Shown in pieces: positions 20,871 through 29,837 of a stretch of 29,837 nucleotides of DNA (position 1 is its first letter; each line of letters opens with the position of its first letter). The notes under the pieces were generated by a model. It searched no databases, was not told the origin of the DNA, and was given only the letters and a program-made list of their open reading frames with translations. Both the position numbers and the translations under genes were made by a program. The DNA comes from a virus: positions 1-29,837 of IMG/VR virus record IMGVR_UViG_3300032053_000362, one strand, 5' to 3'.

Positions 20871-23800
20871 GTTTACCCTTATGTTCGATGAAATATGTTA
20901 TTGATTCATTTTGTCCAAGCACATCAGAAACAGAATTATCCGGTATATTTAGAGCTAAAAATGGAGGCATAAAAGGAGTAGCAGTTTCAATACTCATTTG
21001 TATCACATCATTTCCTCTACGGTCCACTGAATCAAATGTATGTTCTGGCATGGGCGGATAGTTTCTTTCTGGTATAGTGAGTGGCTGTTTTATATATTGA
21101 TATATATGTATTAAAACTGGTGTCCCGCCAGCCGCTGGTGTTTTCCATTGATGATATGGTCCATTTAAAGTAATAATAGTACCGTTAATTTGACTAATTG
21201 CATAATAATCGTCAGCAACAGGTGGAAAATTTTGTATTACTACCAAAAAACTCTCTTTCCAAAGATCGCTATCAAGTATTAAATTTGGATCAACAGGTGC
21301 ATTTGCCCCATTAAGAATACCTAAAATTGTTTCATAATTTACAATGGTTTGTAATATAAGATTTTTATATTGTAAATAACCAACTTGATTACTTGCTAAT
21401 CTCTGGTAAACATGGGTTGTCACACCCACAATATTACCAGAAGTATAATTTCCAATATATAATCTGTGATTATCATTAGGAATGAAACCCACAATTTCAT
21501 ATTGTGTGCCACCATATAAAACATAATGGCCAATCTCAAACAGACTGCGCACATCCTCTAAAGTAACTTCACTGCTAAAATCTACAATACCACGCTGAGT
21601 TTTAGTCCAGCTACCAGCTACACCCGTTGTAATAAGATATCCAGTATCATTACGAATTGTATAAGTAATACCAGAAGCGTTAACAATTGGTAAAGAATTA
21701 AGAGGATGAGCATATCCGTCTATTAACAATTCACTATCTGTGGTAATTGAAACAATAGTATATACATCATTATTTGGTCCAAACGGTGGAGGATCGGGAT
21801 AAGGATAAGCCGACAATTCTATTCTCCAGCTTCCGTCATATACCTCTCTTGGATTGTTTACATCCCACAATTCTAAGAAATCTTGTGTTAAGTCATCAAA
21901 TTTAAATTCCTGATTTAATGTCGTAGTGGCATTTTCGTATAAATCTACTGATAATCTAAAATTAAATGAGGATTGACTCAATGGTTCAGCAGCCGGTGGA
22001 ACACCAGCCACTGTAACCATATATCCATCAGGATTTGACCAATTATAAATGCCAGCATGCACACCAGTAAGTATTTCTAAAATATTCTTGGTTAAATGGT
22101 CCTTATCCCAGCCCAAAGTATCTAACTTAAGATCTGGACAAAACAATACAATCATATCATTATAAGCAAGAGCGGGGACCCATGCTAAAGGTCCTCCAAC
22201 TACCAAATTAGATGTTGCTAAAGCATCTCGTCTAATAGAATGCAGTCCATTCTCTGTTACTCTATTGAAAAACATTTGGGCATTACCAGAAATAAGAACA
22301 TCCTGTCCAGAAAACTGGATTAAAGCCTGAACTTGTTCAAATGGTGGTTCTACAAACTCATTTACCAAACCCTCGAAATTCATTTGATGCAAAACAGCAT
22401 GAAAAGGAGTGTATTCTGCAAGTATTTCAAGCGATTCTCTGATTCGATCATTACAAAGTTGTTCAATTTTCAAATCGATATTATATTTACTACTTTGACA
22501 GGATGTGCAAGAGTCCATAAAATCACAATCAATATCACAAGGCGATCTGGACTCCCTACTAGATCCATTATATTCCTCTACATTATAAATATTTTCACTG
22601 TAAGGAAATTCTGTTCTTACCCATCCAAATATTAGTGGATCTACATAAGGATGTCTTGTTGGTACAATTAAATCAAATAATGAGTCATCTTCCTCTATTA
22701 AACGAACATTCCAATTCTTTAAAGGGCAATTTTGATCCCGTTCATCCCTTTGATCGGCTAATGGAAGAGTGCGTATATAATCTTCTATAGCTTGTGCTGC
22801 CGCATCCGGAACATCATTAAACTTATAAAGGATTCTTATAGAATCCCCAGAATACAATACTATTGGATTAACAGAAAGCAAATGCCCAACCCAAGTTATA
22901 ATCGTATCAGATCCAATATTTACTGCTTGTATATAATCAACAGTTAATGGTGTCCATATATCATCACTAACACCACGATAATATAATTCAAAATTTAATA
23001 GATCTACTGGCAAAACCATCATTTTAGATAGTGTAAATGTAGTGTCCCCATCATTAATAACATCTAATACTTCTTGCCAAGTATATGGAGAAACCACCTG
23101 CCATAGTTTTGTGAACTTCTTTAACTCAATTCCAGCTTGAGCTAATGCCTCACTTAAACCTCTAAATGTTCCCTTTTTCTTAAACACAGGAACTGCTCTC
23201 TTAATCTGTCTCCTCCATAAAGTTGGATCACCAGATCGTAATTTCAGACCAAATATATTCCCTAAATAAACCAACATAGATTCATGAATAGCATTAGCAT
23301 CTAACAAATCTACGGTTTGATTTGCCAAATCCTCTAATAAAGAAAATCCTTGTGCAACAGAATTATTAAACTCTTGAAGAACTTCTGGGGATACATCATT
23401 ATCTGACCAATAAATCTTAAATACTTCTGGCAAATAATTATTTAAAAGTGTTTCATACTTACCAGGTTTTGTAAAGTGTGTGGGAATACTAGTGGTAATT
23501 TGCGTGTCTCCCAATAATGCAAATTTTTCATGAGCCGATAGATTATCTCCACCTATAAGCGGAGTCCAAGTCCAACAAATAACATAATCTCCCTCACGTT
23601 GTCCAGCAGGAGACCATTCTAATTCCCAATGACCATATTGAGTGTCTCCATCAACAGTTTCATTAATATTTTTAACATGCCAACTTGCAGCATTAGCAGC
23701 ATCTAACACGGGATCTCCTGTATCCAACCATACTTCACTGTCATCGTTGCCAAACATAGCAATAGCAACAGCTTCTTTGTAATAGTAAGTATTAGAATCC

Positions 23801-24099
23801 AAGCTTGCTGTTAACTGATTTTGTAGACGTTCCGCTTCTGCTAAATTACTAGGCGTCGGAAATAAACAAGCTCTGGCTCTTGCTGCTTCATAATCTGCTT
23901 GTAAACCACTATCTGTGGAACTAGTTGTAGTAAATTCTCCAATGTTATTTCCACTAAAATCTCTTGTAATGTAATAAATTACAATTTGGCTAATTTTATA
24001 GGGATTGGCTATATAACATCCATTAGCATCTGGTGTAAGAATATCAAAAATAATCGTATCGCCAATTGTAGGCGACTCATTTATTCTCTTTAATGCCAC
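20863..24099 (-). CDS. P2 gpI-like baseplate protein, extended
   Basis: 1078 residues from GTG 24099 with an AAGGAG site. Residues about 215-325 match the tail-protein-I pattern: LPEVFKIYW, a helical segment with LLEDLANQTVDLLDANAI, then LVYLGNIFGLKLRSGDPTLW and RRQIKRAVPVFKKKGTFRGL. This protein links the J/gp6 wedge to tail fibres at the baseplate edge. A YTPFHAVLHQMNFEG segment near 570 is also typical. The protein is much longer than P2 gpI (about 180 residues). The extra ~200 N-terminal and ~500 C-terminal residues are beta-rich, and a cysteine cluster (about 521, 525, 531, 534) may bind a metal. It follows the gp6/J gene directly. Confidence 0.8.
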   Translation of the reverse strand: MALKRINESPTIGDTIIFDILTPDANGCYIANPYKISQIVIYYITRDFSGNNIGEFTTTSSTDSGLQADYEAARARACLFPTPSNLAEAERLQNQLTASLDSNTYYYKEAVAIAMFGNDDSEVWLDTGDPVLDAANAASWHVKNINETVDGDTQYGHWELEWSPAGQREGDYVICWTWTPLIGGDNLSAHEKFALLGDTQITTSIPTHFTKPGKYETLLNNYLPEVFKIYWSDNDVSPEVLQEFNNSVAQGFSLLEDLANQTVDLLDANAIHESMLVYLGNIFGLKLRSGDPTLWRRQIKRAVPVFKKKGTFRGLSEALAQAGIELKKFTKLWQVVSPYTWQEVLDVINDGDTTFTLSKMMVLPVDLLNFELYYRGVSDDIWTPLTVDYIQAVNIGSDTIITWVGHLLSVNPIVLYSGDSIRILYKFNDVPDAAAQAIEDYIRTLPLADQRDERDQNCPLKNWNVRLIEEDDSLFDLIVPTRHPYVDPLIFGWVRTEFPYSENIYNVEEYNGSSRESRSPCDIDCDFMDSCTSCQSSKYNIDLKIEQLCNDRIRESLEILAEYTPFHAVLHQMNFEGLVNEFVEPPFEQVQALIQFSGQDVLISGNAQMFFNRVTENGLHSIRRDALATSNLVVGGPLAWVPALAYNDMIVLFCPDLKLDTLGWDKDHLTKNILEILTGVHAGIYNWSNPDGYMVTVAGVPPAAEPLSQSSFNFRLSVDLYENATTTLNQEFKFDDLTQDFLELWDVNNPREVYDGSWRIELSAYPYPDPPPFGPNNDVYTIVSITTDSELLIDGYAHPLNSLPIVNASGITYTIRNDTGYLITTGVAGSWTKTQRGIVDFSSEVTLEDVRSLFEIGHYVLYGGTQYEIVGFIPNDNHRLYIGNYTSGNIVGVTTHVYQRLASNQVGYLQYKNLILQTIVNYETILGILNGANAPVDPNLILDSDLWKESFLVVIQNFPPVADDYYAISQINGTIITLNGPYHQWKTPAAGGTPVLIHIYQYIKQPLTIPERNYPPMPEHTFDSVDRRGNDVIQMSIETATPFMPPFLALNIPDNSVSDVLGQNESITYFIEHKGKHD

Positions 24100-24108
24100 A
24101 TCTTCTCC

Positions 24109-25683
24109 TTAGGAGTAAATAAATCTAATACTAATATCATCTGATCTAACAATTTCATAAAATTCAGTAGTTACATTCTCTCCAGAATTTGCCGGATCGC
24201 TTGTAGTAAAAGTAATTGTAAATGTTGTTATTTCTTTAATAGCTGCTAATTGTTTAATTAAATCAATAGATCTTAAAGTTTTTCCGTAATCCCAATTATT
24301 CAATGAGAAAAATTGGGAAGTTTGATCAAGAATCCTGTTTTTAATTTCCTCTTGATACTTACGATAAAATTTATCTAGTGTTACTTCAATAGCAACATCT
24401 ACAACCACAATTATTCCATCCTTTAAACAAATAAAATCAGTAAGCATTTTTTTATCATTTAATTCATTTAATAAATCAACTTTTAAATTATTAGATGCCG
24501 TTTGTAAGCCATCTGTGCCATTACGAGCCAAAACATAAATATCTATAATATTTCCAGCACATCCATAATTCCTTAGTGTTACATTCGCTTTGCCAATTTG
24601 TCCATGATAAGCAGTATAGAATTGTTCACATAAAATTTTGTAATCCTCGCCAGATACTGCACGATCCTGTGTTTTTACATACAATGGAAGTTTTCTCCTG
24701 ATGTCCTCAATTGTATCACCATCATACCCATATTGCCCTTTTGTATAGTTGGTAAATGTTACCGGTACTTTGTAATCCACACCACTTACATCTGATTGAT
24801 GTTGAAAAGTAATATACCCACTAATAATATTGCCAATAACTCCTCCGCCAATGCGATGTATTGTCTCAATACGAGAACCAGCAGATGGTATTAACCCAGC
24901 TTTATTATTGCCAAAAATCACATAAGCAGTCCAATTTGAATCAAATTCTAAACGATACTCACGACGTGGTTGAGAATCGGTAAAATAATCCACCTGTTGC
25001 CAACGAACTCCATCCACATATACTCTTACAGAATTATAAATTACCGGAGTTTGTGCAAGTGTTAGTGTTTGTGATACTTGACCCGTTCCATTAAACAAAT
25101 TAGTACGGGTTCTGCCCTCTAATCCAATTATACTTGTATTAATTGAACTGCCAGCAGGTATGATTATTTGTTCATCATATAATGGCTCATTGTTCTCATC
25201 TGCTTGAAACAACTCAATAGTTGTAGGAGTGCCACCAGAAACTATGGCTATTGGTAATGGAGCATTAATAAGAATGTCTGTGGGAGCTATAGCATTAATT
25301 GTTCCAGACCACATAGAAACTGCGGCTATAGGTGGCTGCGGTATGAATCCTATCAATTTTGACAATCTAAAAGCATTTTCTACTTCAGTTACTGTGTCTA
25401 TAAATAATTCATTGGCAATTTGATCTTGTTTAAAAGAAAGCATATCGCCAACAAACGCAAAGTTCTCCATTAACATAATGGCAATGCTTGATTCCACAAA
25501 ATCATTAAAAGTATTTGGTAATACAGAACCATTTGGACCAAATCTTTCTTTAATAAAATCACGTAATCTGGTTTTTAATGACCAAAAATCTTGGTTTGTA
25601 TAATTTAAACTTATTACATTTGGCGTGTTGTACAAACCCGCTTGATCATATGGTTGAACAGTTACTGGACAATTTGCAGCCAT
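24109..25683 (-). CDS. gp6/J-like baseplate wedge protein
   Basis: 524 residues. ATG 25683 overlaps the gp25 stop by one base (TAATG) and has a perfect AGGAGG site. The N-terminal helix-rich part (FNDFVESSIAIMLMENFAFV, FKQDQIANELFIDTVTEVEN, LSKLIGFIP) is the well-known start of T4 gp6/P2 gpJ-type proteins. The middle has a beta domain (VYVDGVRWQQVDYFTD; YRLEFDSNWTAYVIFGNNKA) and a segment RAVSGEDYKILCEQ that is conserved in baseplate J proteins. It forms the iris-like ring that joins wedges around the hub. Length is close to family norm. Confidence 0.88.
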   Translation of the reverse strand: MAANCPVTVQPYDQAGLYNTPNVISLNYTNQDFWSLKTRLRDFIKERFGPNGSVLPNTFNDFVESSIAIMLMENFAFVGDMLSFKQDQIANELFIDTVTEVENAFRLSKLIGFIPQPPIAAVSMWSGTINAIAPTDILINAPLPIAIVSGGTPTTIELFQADENNEPLYDEQIIIPAGSSINTSIIGLEGRTRTNLFNGTGQVSQTLTLAQTPVIYNSVRVYVDGVRWQQVDYFTDSQPRREYRLEFDSNWTAYVIFGNNKAGLIPSAGSRIETIHRIGGGVIGNIISGYITFQHQSDVSGVDYKVPVTFTNYTKGQYGYDGDTIEDIRRKLPLYVKTQDRAVSGEDYKILCEQFYTAYHGQIGKANVTLRNYGCAGNIIDIYVLARNGTDGLQTASNNLKVDLLNELNDKKMLTDFICLKDGIIVVVDVAIEVTLDKFYRKYQEEIKNRILDQTSQFFSLNNWDYGKTLRSIDLIKQLAAIKEITTFTITFTTSDPANSGENVTTEFYEIVRSDDISIRFIYS

Positions 25684-26111
25684 TAATTACCTCCTACTGT
25701 TGGTATTTCTAGCACAAGACTATCTATAATTCCAATATTATTCGGGTCATAGAAATTAATTTTTATACTCAAAATATGCTCTTTCTGATCGAGAGTATCT
25801 GCTGCATTTAAATCGCTGTTATTAATATTATTACTTACTTCTATGTCATCCACAACAATTCTAGGCTCCCATGTAGATATGGCATTAGAAATCAATTGTC
25901 TTATTTGATCTGCAACGATACTATCATTTGGTTCAAAAAAATACTCTCTCAAGTTTGTGCCATAATTAGATAGCATGACGCGCTCCCCTGGATTGGTTAG
26001 TAATAAAATCATTAAATCTGATTTAATTACATCTAATCCTTGAGATGAACGAAAAAATCCAAGTGGATCTTTTACAATTGGATACATTAAACCTTTTGTT
26101 TTTTCAATCAT
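25683..26111 (-). CDS. gp25-like (lysozyme-fold) baseplate protein
   Basis: 142 residues from ATG 26111, where the ATG overlaps the spike gene stop as ATGA. A longer frame to 26150 would lie inside that gene. Residues about 30-60 show DVIKSDLMILLLTNPGERVM followed by SNYGTNLREYFFEP, the conserved core of the gp25/W family (IkqdI..LL.T.pGeR....yG..l...lFEp). This protein primes the tail sheath at the baseplate and is a hallmark of contractile systems. Confidence 0.9.
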   Translation of the reverse strand: MIEKTKGLMYPIVKDPLGFFRSSQGLDVIKSDLMILLLTNPGERVMLSNYGTNLREYFFEPNDSIVADQIRQLISNAISTWEPRIVVDDIEVSNNINNSDLNAADTLDQKEHILSIKINFYDPNNIGIIDSLVLEIPTVGGN

Positions 26112-28114
26112 ACAGTAAATCCCCCAATAGCAGGATGCATAAATAAACAACTAGCGATTGTGGCTTCTGCCGAAGCTGAAGCAAACACTCTGTCGCTAAT
26201 TACTATTCTGCCCGAAGCCTTGCCAGTGTCTGGATCTGTTCCTCCTTGATATACTAACACATGTCCAATACAGCCACTTTTTTTACCTGTCTTTGGATCT
26301 GGACAATCTTCTCCTGCATCTAAAATAATTCTATCTTTAGCAACAAATAACTGTACATTAGCTCGATTTACATAATCCCTATCAGATACATGCATTGTAG
26401 TGCCGAAAACATGAGTTACTTGACTTGCAGGATGCTTCTCTTCTCCCACAACTGTTATGTGATTATCATAAGTCGTACATAGATACTCTCCGCCAACCCT
26501 TAACATATAAAAACCAGGACCATCAGGAGCTTCTTGAAACCTCATCAAATGTGGACCTCGCTCCGTATTATCCTTTTGAGGACTTACAATTTGTATACTT
26601 TGTTGTACCGTATTCTCTTGACTATTGTCATCATTAAAGCTCATTTCTAATCCATACCCAGTTCTAACTCTCACAAATGCCTTTTTCGCCTTACTAACAC
26701 AACGCGCTTCGGGAACTACACTATCTGTGGCTTCATCTGCTGGTTTACCTATTTCTTGTCTAATAGGAATCTCTAAATCATTGTCCTCATCTATCATTTC
26801 AAAAGTGTGCCTGCTTGTACTACGCATCGTAATACCACGCTTTGCACCACCTAATTTCTTATCTTTTGTTTCATCATTCAGCTCAACTAAATTTCCACAA
26901 GCAGATAATAAACGAATATAATTATTTTTACCTCTATTTTCGGGGGTATCCTCCTCATCGCTCATTTCAAAACGATGTCCTGTCATAGAAATAATTTTGA
27001 TTTTTCCCATGCATCTATTAGTACAACCCCAATTAAATCCATATAATCCATTTTCCCATCCCAATCCATCACTTGGAACTTTTGGGTGTTCTACAGAATC
27101 ATCAATAATAATAGTGCCGCCACCACGAGAAAGAAATTGAATACCGCTTTGGTTTAATGCACACTTATTGTTTTGTGGGGTTGATGGCCCTGAATATGGC
27201 GCACATTCATTTCGATGTTTAAAATATTCATTTGCACATTTCGGTCTGTTTTGAGGAGTTACACAATCGTTAGGTTTTTCCAATGGTTTATTATCACTAT
27301 CAAGACAATCAGTTGTATTTCCACCAACACCGCAACCACAATACGGATTGGCCCACTCACCACTAGGATGAAGAAAATCATCTTTGAAAATCATCCAATT
27401 ATTAAGACTACTTTGAATTTCTATCCTCTTATATCTGTTTCCACATTTATAATTACCATCCACCATTTTTAACATATGTTTTTGGGGAGTTTTAAAACCA
27501 TAAATATGCGGATAAGTTACCTTTTTCTTTGCCAAAGCATCCTCATCAAAATCAGGTCTATCATAATCAATTCCATTATAATTTTCAGTATTCCATTGTG
27601 GAAAACATTGTGAGCCATCATTAGCAGATACAAGATAACCTTTTCTGTGCCCATCATGAATTTCTGTAAATTCCTCTCCAATAAATCCAAAATTATGCCT
27701 ACCATCAGGACCCCTGTCACGACCCCATGTTGTACCAATATAATAGGGGAACCTACGACTTCCCCTTCCAAAGAGAATACATACCATAGAACCAGCAGGT
27801 GGTACCCAAACTAAACCACAATCATCAAATCCACCCATAGCGGATATGGGCCAAGCCCACTGACATTGTTCTACTTGAGTTGTAACCTCATCAGATAATT
27901 CTGGGCTGTAAAATCGTATTCTTCCTTGTTTATACGGATCAATAGTATCAATACAAAGTGCTGTATATACTCCAAAGTATGTTTGTGTTTGAGCAATATT
28001 ATGCGTGCGCTTCTTGAATTCAGAGGATACCAATTGTTTTGCTTGGTAACCTAATCCCTCAAAACTCTTCTCAATATTTCTAATTCTTTCATCATGATCT
28101 TGAATTATACTCAT
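26108..28114 (-). CDS. gp5/VgrG-like spike protein, cysteine-rich
   Basis: 668 residues from ATG 28114 with AAGGAG. Residues about 45-135 form the OB-fold seen in gp5/VgrG proteins (FGVYTALCIDTIDPYKQGRI; WAWPISAMGGF; GLVWVPPAGSMVCILFGRGS; FPYYIGTTW). The rest is long and beta-rich with several repeats of the form 'SACGNLVELNDE', 'RHTFEMIDED', 'GYGLEMSFND' and 'GHRFEMSDEE' that suit a trimeric beta-prism. At least 18 cysteines are visible, including CGCG and GCTNRC clusters. In contractile systems this trimer pierces the cell envelope. No lysozyme or peptidase domain is recognisable. The short gp25 gene follows by an ATGA overlap. Confidence 0.85.
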   Translation of the reverse strand: MSIIQDHDERIRNIEKSFEGLGYQAKQLVSSEFKKRTHNIAQTQTYFGVYTALCIDTIDPYKQGRIRFYSPELSDEVTTQVEQCQWAWPISAMGGFDDCGLVWVPPAGSMVCILFGRGSRRFPYYIGTTWGRDRGPDGRHNFGFIGEEFTEIHDGHRKGYLVSANDGSQCFPQWNTENYNGIDYDRPDFDEDALAKKKVTYPHIYGFKTPQKHMLKMVDGNYKCGNRYKRIEIQSSLNNWMIFKDDFLHPSGEWANPYCGCGVGGNTTDCLDSDNKPLEKPNDCVTPQNRPKCANEYFKHRNECAPYSGPSTPQNNKCALNQSGIQFLSRGGGTIIIDDSVEHPKVPSDGLGWENGLYGFNWGCTNRCMGKIKIISMTGHRFEMSDEEDTPENRGKNNYIRLLSACGNLVELNDETKDKKLGGAKRGITMRSTSRHTFEMIDEDNDLEIPIRQEIGKPADEATDSVVPEARCVSKAKKAFVRVRTGYGLEMSFNDDNSQENTVQQSIQIVSPQKDNTERGPHLMRFQEAPDGPGFYMLRVGGEYLCTTYDNHITVVGEEKHPASQVTHVFGTTMHVSDRDYVNRANVQLFVAKDRIILDAGEDCPDPKTGKKSGCIGHVLVYQGGTDPDTGKASGRIVISDRVFASASAEATIASCLFMHPAIGGFTV

Positions 28115-28123
28115 ATAAACTCC

Positions 28124-29791
28124 TTAAACAACAGCAGGTAATTCACCACCAAAACTATCTGGTGAAAGATAACTAATTGGATTTCCTTGTGGGGGCGGTG
28201 GAGGATTTGATTTGGGACCATATACACCTGGTGGTAAAGTAACACTGAGAGTTGTTACATATTTACCATCTGCTGTTATACTATGATTCTGTTTAGTAAT
28301 AATCCAGTTTTTATTGCTCATATAATTATTGCACATTGGATCTGTCAGCCAATCCGGGCAGCTATCATCTTCAGTGCGCACTAAATGCAAAGGATTTATA
28401 ACAACAATGGAACAAGGTCTCCCAAATGGATTAACATTACAAAAAATCTCACGAGGATCTCCAACAATTTTTAAATCACCACGTATCGCCTCAAATCCAA
28501 AAGCAGCATGCGCCTGTATTTGTGCTGTTTGCCCCTTCATGGCCTCACGTAATGCTCTATTGGAACCAAATGTATCAATGCCCTGAGATGTTAGAGTTGG
28601 AACCACCGTCACTCCAGCCCTTTTCGTTTGCGTTTGACAGGGATTTGCATCAGTACCTTGCTTACCATCACTTGCAATTGATTCGTGGGAAACAGGAGCC
28701 GTTATACCGCCGACACCAGGAAGTGCATTAAAATTTAATGCCCAATTAACCTTCGGAGAAAATTCTAAAACAGGACTGCATTTGCCAGCATTAACAATAA
28801 AAGTAAGACCCGTGTGGTTAGGTAAACACGACTGGGTAGCAGGCGTGCAGTTATCATTTATATCCTCCCAGAAAATAATGTCCCCCTTATAACCACCTAT
28901 TAACTCACCACCTGGACTCTCATAAGCTGTAATAACAATACCTTTATCATCTTTAGTTCTATAAGAACTTAACCATTCATAAGCTGTGGCTATCTTATCT
29001 TGATTAAGTTGTGGCCAAAAATTTTCAGGACCATTACCAACTTCTCCATTACTATCTACTCCCCCGTCCTTGAATAAGAACTTGTCTGGACTGCCACCAT
29101 TAGTACTTACTTTTAGAAAATCAACACGGCAACCAGGTTCAATACATGCACCATTAACATCAAATTTGGGCGAAAATAATTGTCTCAAAGCACTTTTCAG
29201 AGACAATTTGTTTGCTTTAGTTTTATCACCACCGAAAGCCTCTTTACCACGGGATAAAGTTAATACATGTGCTATATCCTTCGCTGTTACGTTAAATTTG
29301 AATTTTCCTTCTGCGGCTGTAGCATCAACTTTTATCAATAAAGCCCTAATTTCAGGAGATACTATAACTGGCTGCCTTATGTTGTCACATCCTGTACCCA
29401 TCCATCCAAATCTCATTCTCAAATAAATATAAGGATTTACTTCCGCTTCTGTGGTGTCCAAAGCAGCATATCTCTTTATCTCTTCGAAGAATTTATTAAA
29501 AGCCCCACCTTCTTCATCTATAATTTCTAAATTGACATCAATGCCATTTGAAACTCCATATTCAAAACCAGCAATTATTGCCTCATGTTCACGATTTGGA
29601 TAAGATTTATTACCAACAGTAATATACTCATGTTCTTTAACCCCAAACCAGGCTTTAACAAAAGGAGCCATAGTTGCATATGTATAATCTGCCCCCTTAG
29701 CTAATGGGTCGTTTGGGGGACTGCACGAAGCAAATTCCCCAATGCAACCATATAAACAGTCTGTTATATTAAACCCTGTTGTATTAAACAT
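28124..29791 (-). CDS. Baseplate hub protein (gp27/gpD-like), cysteine-rich
   Basis: 555 residues from ATG 29791 with an AGGA site. It precedes the spike gene by nine bases, the usual place of the hub. The fold cannot be fully confirmed by eye, but the segment YTYATMAPFVKAWFGVKEHE and later 'DIAHVLTLSRGKEAF' and 'GLTFIVNAGKCSPVLEFSPK' suit a gp27/gpD-type hub with its paired beta domains. An N-terminal cysteine cluster (about C12, C16, C23) and a Pro-rich C-terminus (SNPPPPPQGNP) are unusual. Role assigned mainly by gene order plus general features. Confidence 0.68.
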   Translation of the reverse strand: MFNTTGFNITDCLYGCIGEFASCSPPNDPLAKGADYTYATMAPFVKAWFGVKEHEYITVGNKSYPNREHEAIIAGFEYGVSNGIDVNLEIIDEEGGAFNKFFEEIKRYAALDTTEAEVNPYIYLRMRFGWMGTGCDNIRQPVIVSPEIRALLIKVDATAAEGKFKFNVTAKDIAHVLTLSRGKEAFGGDKTKANKLSLKSALRQLFSPKFDVNGACIEPGCRVDFLKVSTNGGSPDKFLFKDGGVDSNGEVGNGPENFWPQLNQDKIATAYEWLSSYRTKDDKGIVITAYESPGGELIGGYKGDIIFWEDINDNCTPATQSCLPNHTGLTFIVNAGKCSPVLEFSPKVNWALNFNALPGVGGITAPVSHESIASDGKQGTDANPCQTQTKRAGVTVVPTLTSQGIDTFGSNRALREAMKGQTAQIQAHAAFGFEAIRGDLKIVGDPREIFCNVNPFGRPCSIVVINPLHLVRTEDDSCPDWLTDPMCNNYMSNKNWIITKQNHSITADGKYVTTLSVTLPPGVYGPKSNPPPPPQGNPISYLSPDSFGGELPAVV

Positions 29792-29800
29792 AATTTATTC

Positions 29801-29837
29801 CTAGTATGGATTAGCAGGAATTCTTATATTAACTCCT
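29801..29837 (-). CDS. C-terminal end of an upstream gene (cut by window)
   Basis: The frame reads GVNIRIPANPY and a TAG stop at 29803-29801, ten bases before the hub start. Only 11 residues are visible. Spacing and strand fit the same tail operon. Frame is inferred from the stop and spacing. Confidence 0.45.
   Translation of the reverse strand, partial: GVNIRIPANPY

Noticed and set aside
26112-26150. Extended N-terminus of the gp25-like gene
   Set aside because: It lies inside the spike gene. The ATGA overlap at 26111 and the family's usual length favour the shorter form.
28329-28731. Plus-strand frames opposite the hub gene
   Set aside because: Overlapping shadows with no ribosome site and no recognisable protein features.

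Overview
This window looks like an AT-rich segment of a large tailed phage (or prophage) with a contractile, myovirus-type tail. Most genes lie on the minus strand, closely packed and often joined by ATGA-type overlaps. Reading that strand from the right, they encode the core of a T4/P2-type baseplate: hub, gp5/VgrG-like spike, gp25-like sheath initiator, gp6/J-like wedge and P2 gpI-like protein. The host is probably a Gram-negative bacterium, because several genes resemble enzymes of surface polysaccharide metabolism, but this is inference. TAA, TGA and TAG all end genes, so the standard code fits. I saw no tRNA, rRNA, CRISPR array, integrase or transposase.

Layout. 29837-20400 (minus): baseplate hub, spike, gp25, gp6/J, gpI-like protein and a small tail or fibre protein. 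20322-19265 (minus): a shortened nucleotide-sugar dehydrogenase and a 54-residue one-helix membrane protein. 18257-19198 (plus): a ParB-fold protein. 16332-18091 (plus): a probable complete Type II restriction-modification pair (HNH nuclease plus D12-class adenine methyltransferase). 16246-14920 (minus): a fibre-like structural protein and a glycosyltransferase-like protein. 12804-14748 (plus): a second DNA methyltransferase and an unknown, compositionally distinct gene with its own promoter and terminator. 12776-4876 (minus): one long coupled operon with a coiled-coil protein, three related fibre proteins that share an N-terminal module and PKD domains, a DUF115-like enzyme and two small proteins. 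4387-4873 (plus): two small unknown genes. 4388-1 (minus): a GT-B-like protein, a probably well-expressed unknown protein with its own terminator, a GT9 glycosyltransferase split by a frameshift at a classic slippery heptamer, and an actin/Hsp70-fold ATPase with small partners.

How the parts may work together. The minus strand builds the baseplate and host-recognition fibres. Sugar-related genes (GT9, two GT-like, DUF115-like, nucleotide-sugar dehydrogenase) sit between the fibre genes, which suggests glycosylation of virion proteins or of the host surface. The plus strand carries cargo: DNA methylation, restriction, a ParB-fold protein and unknowns. Cargo blocks face structural operons across palindromic terminators (14762-14799, 19221-19254) and across divergent control regions that both contain the palindrome TATAATTATA. 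The most notable items are the 11-residue-repeat fibre, the family of three fibres with a common docking module, the phage-borne restriction-modification pair, the slippery-site frameshift in GT9, the divergent actin-fold ATPase and the self-contained unknown cassette at 13630-14799.
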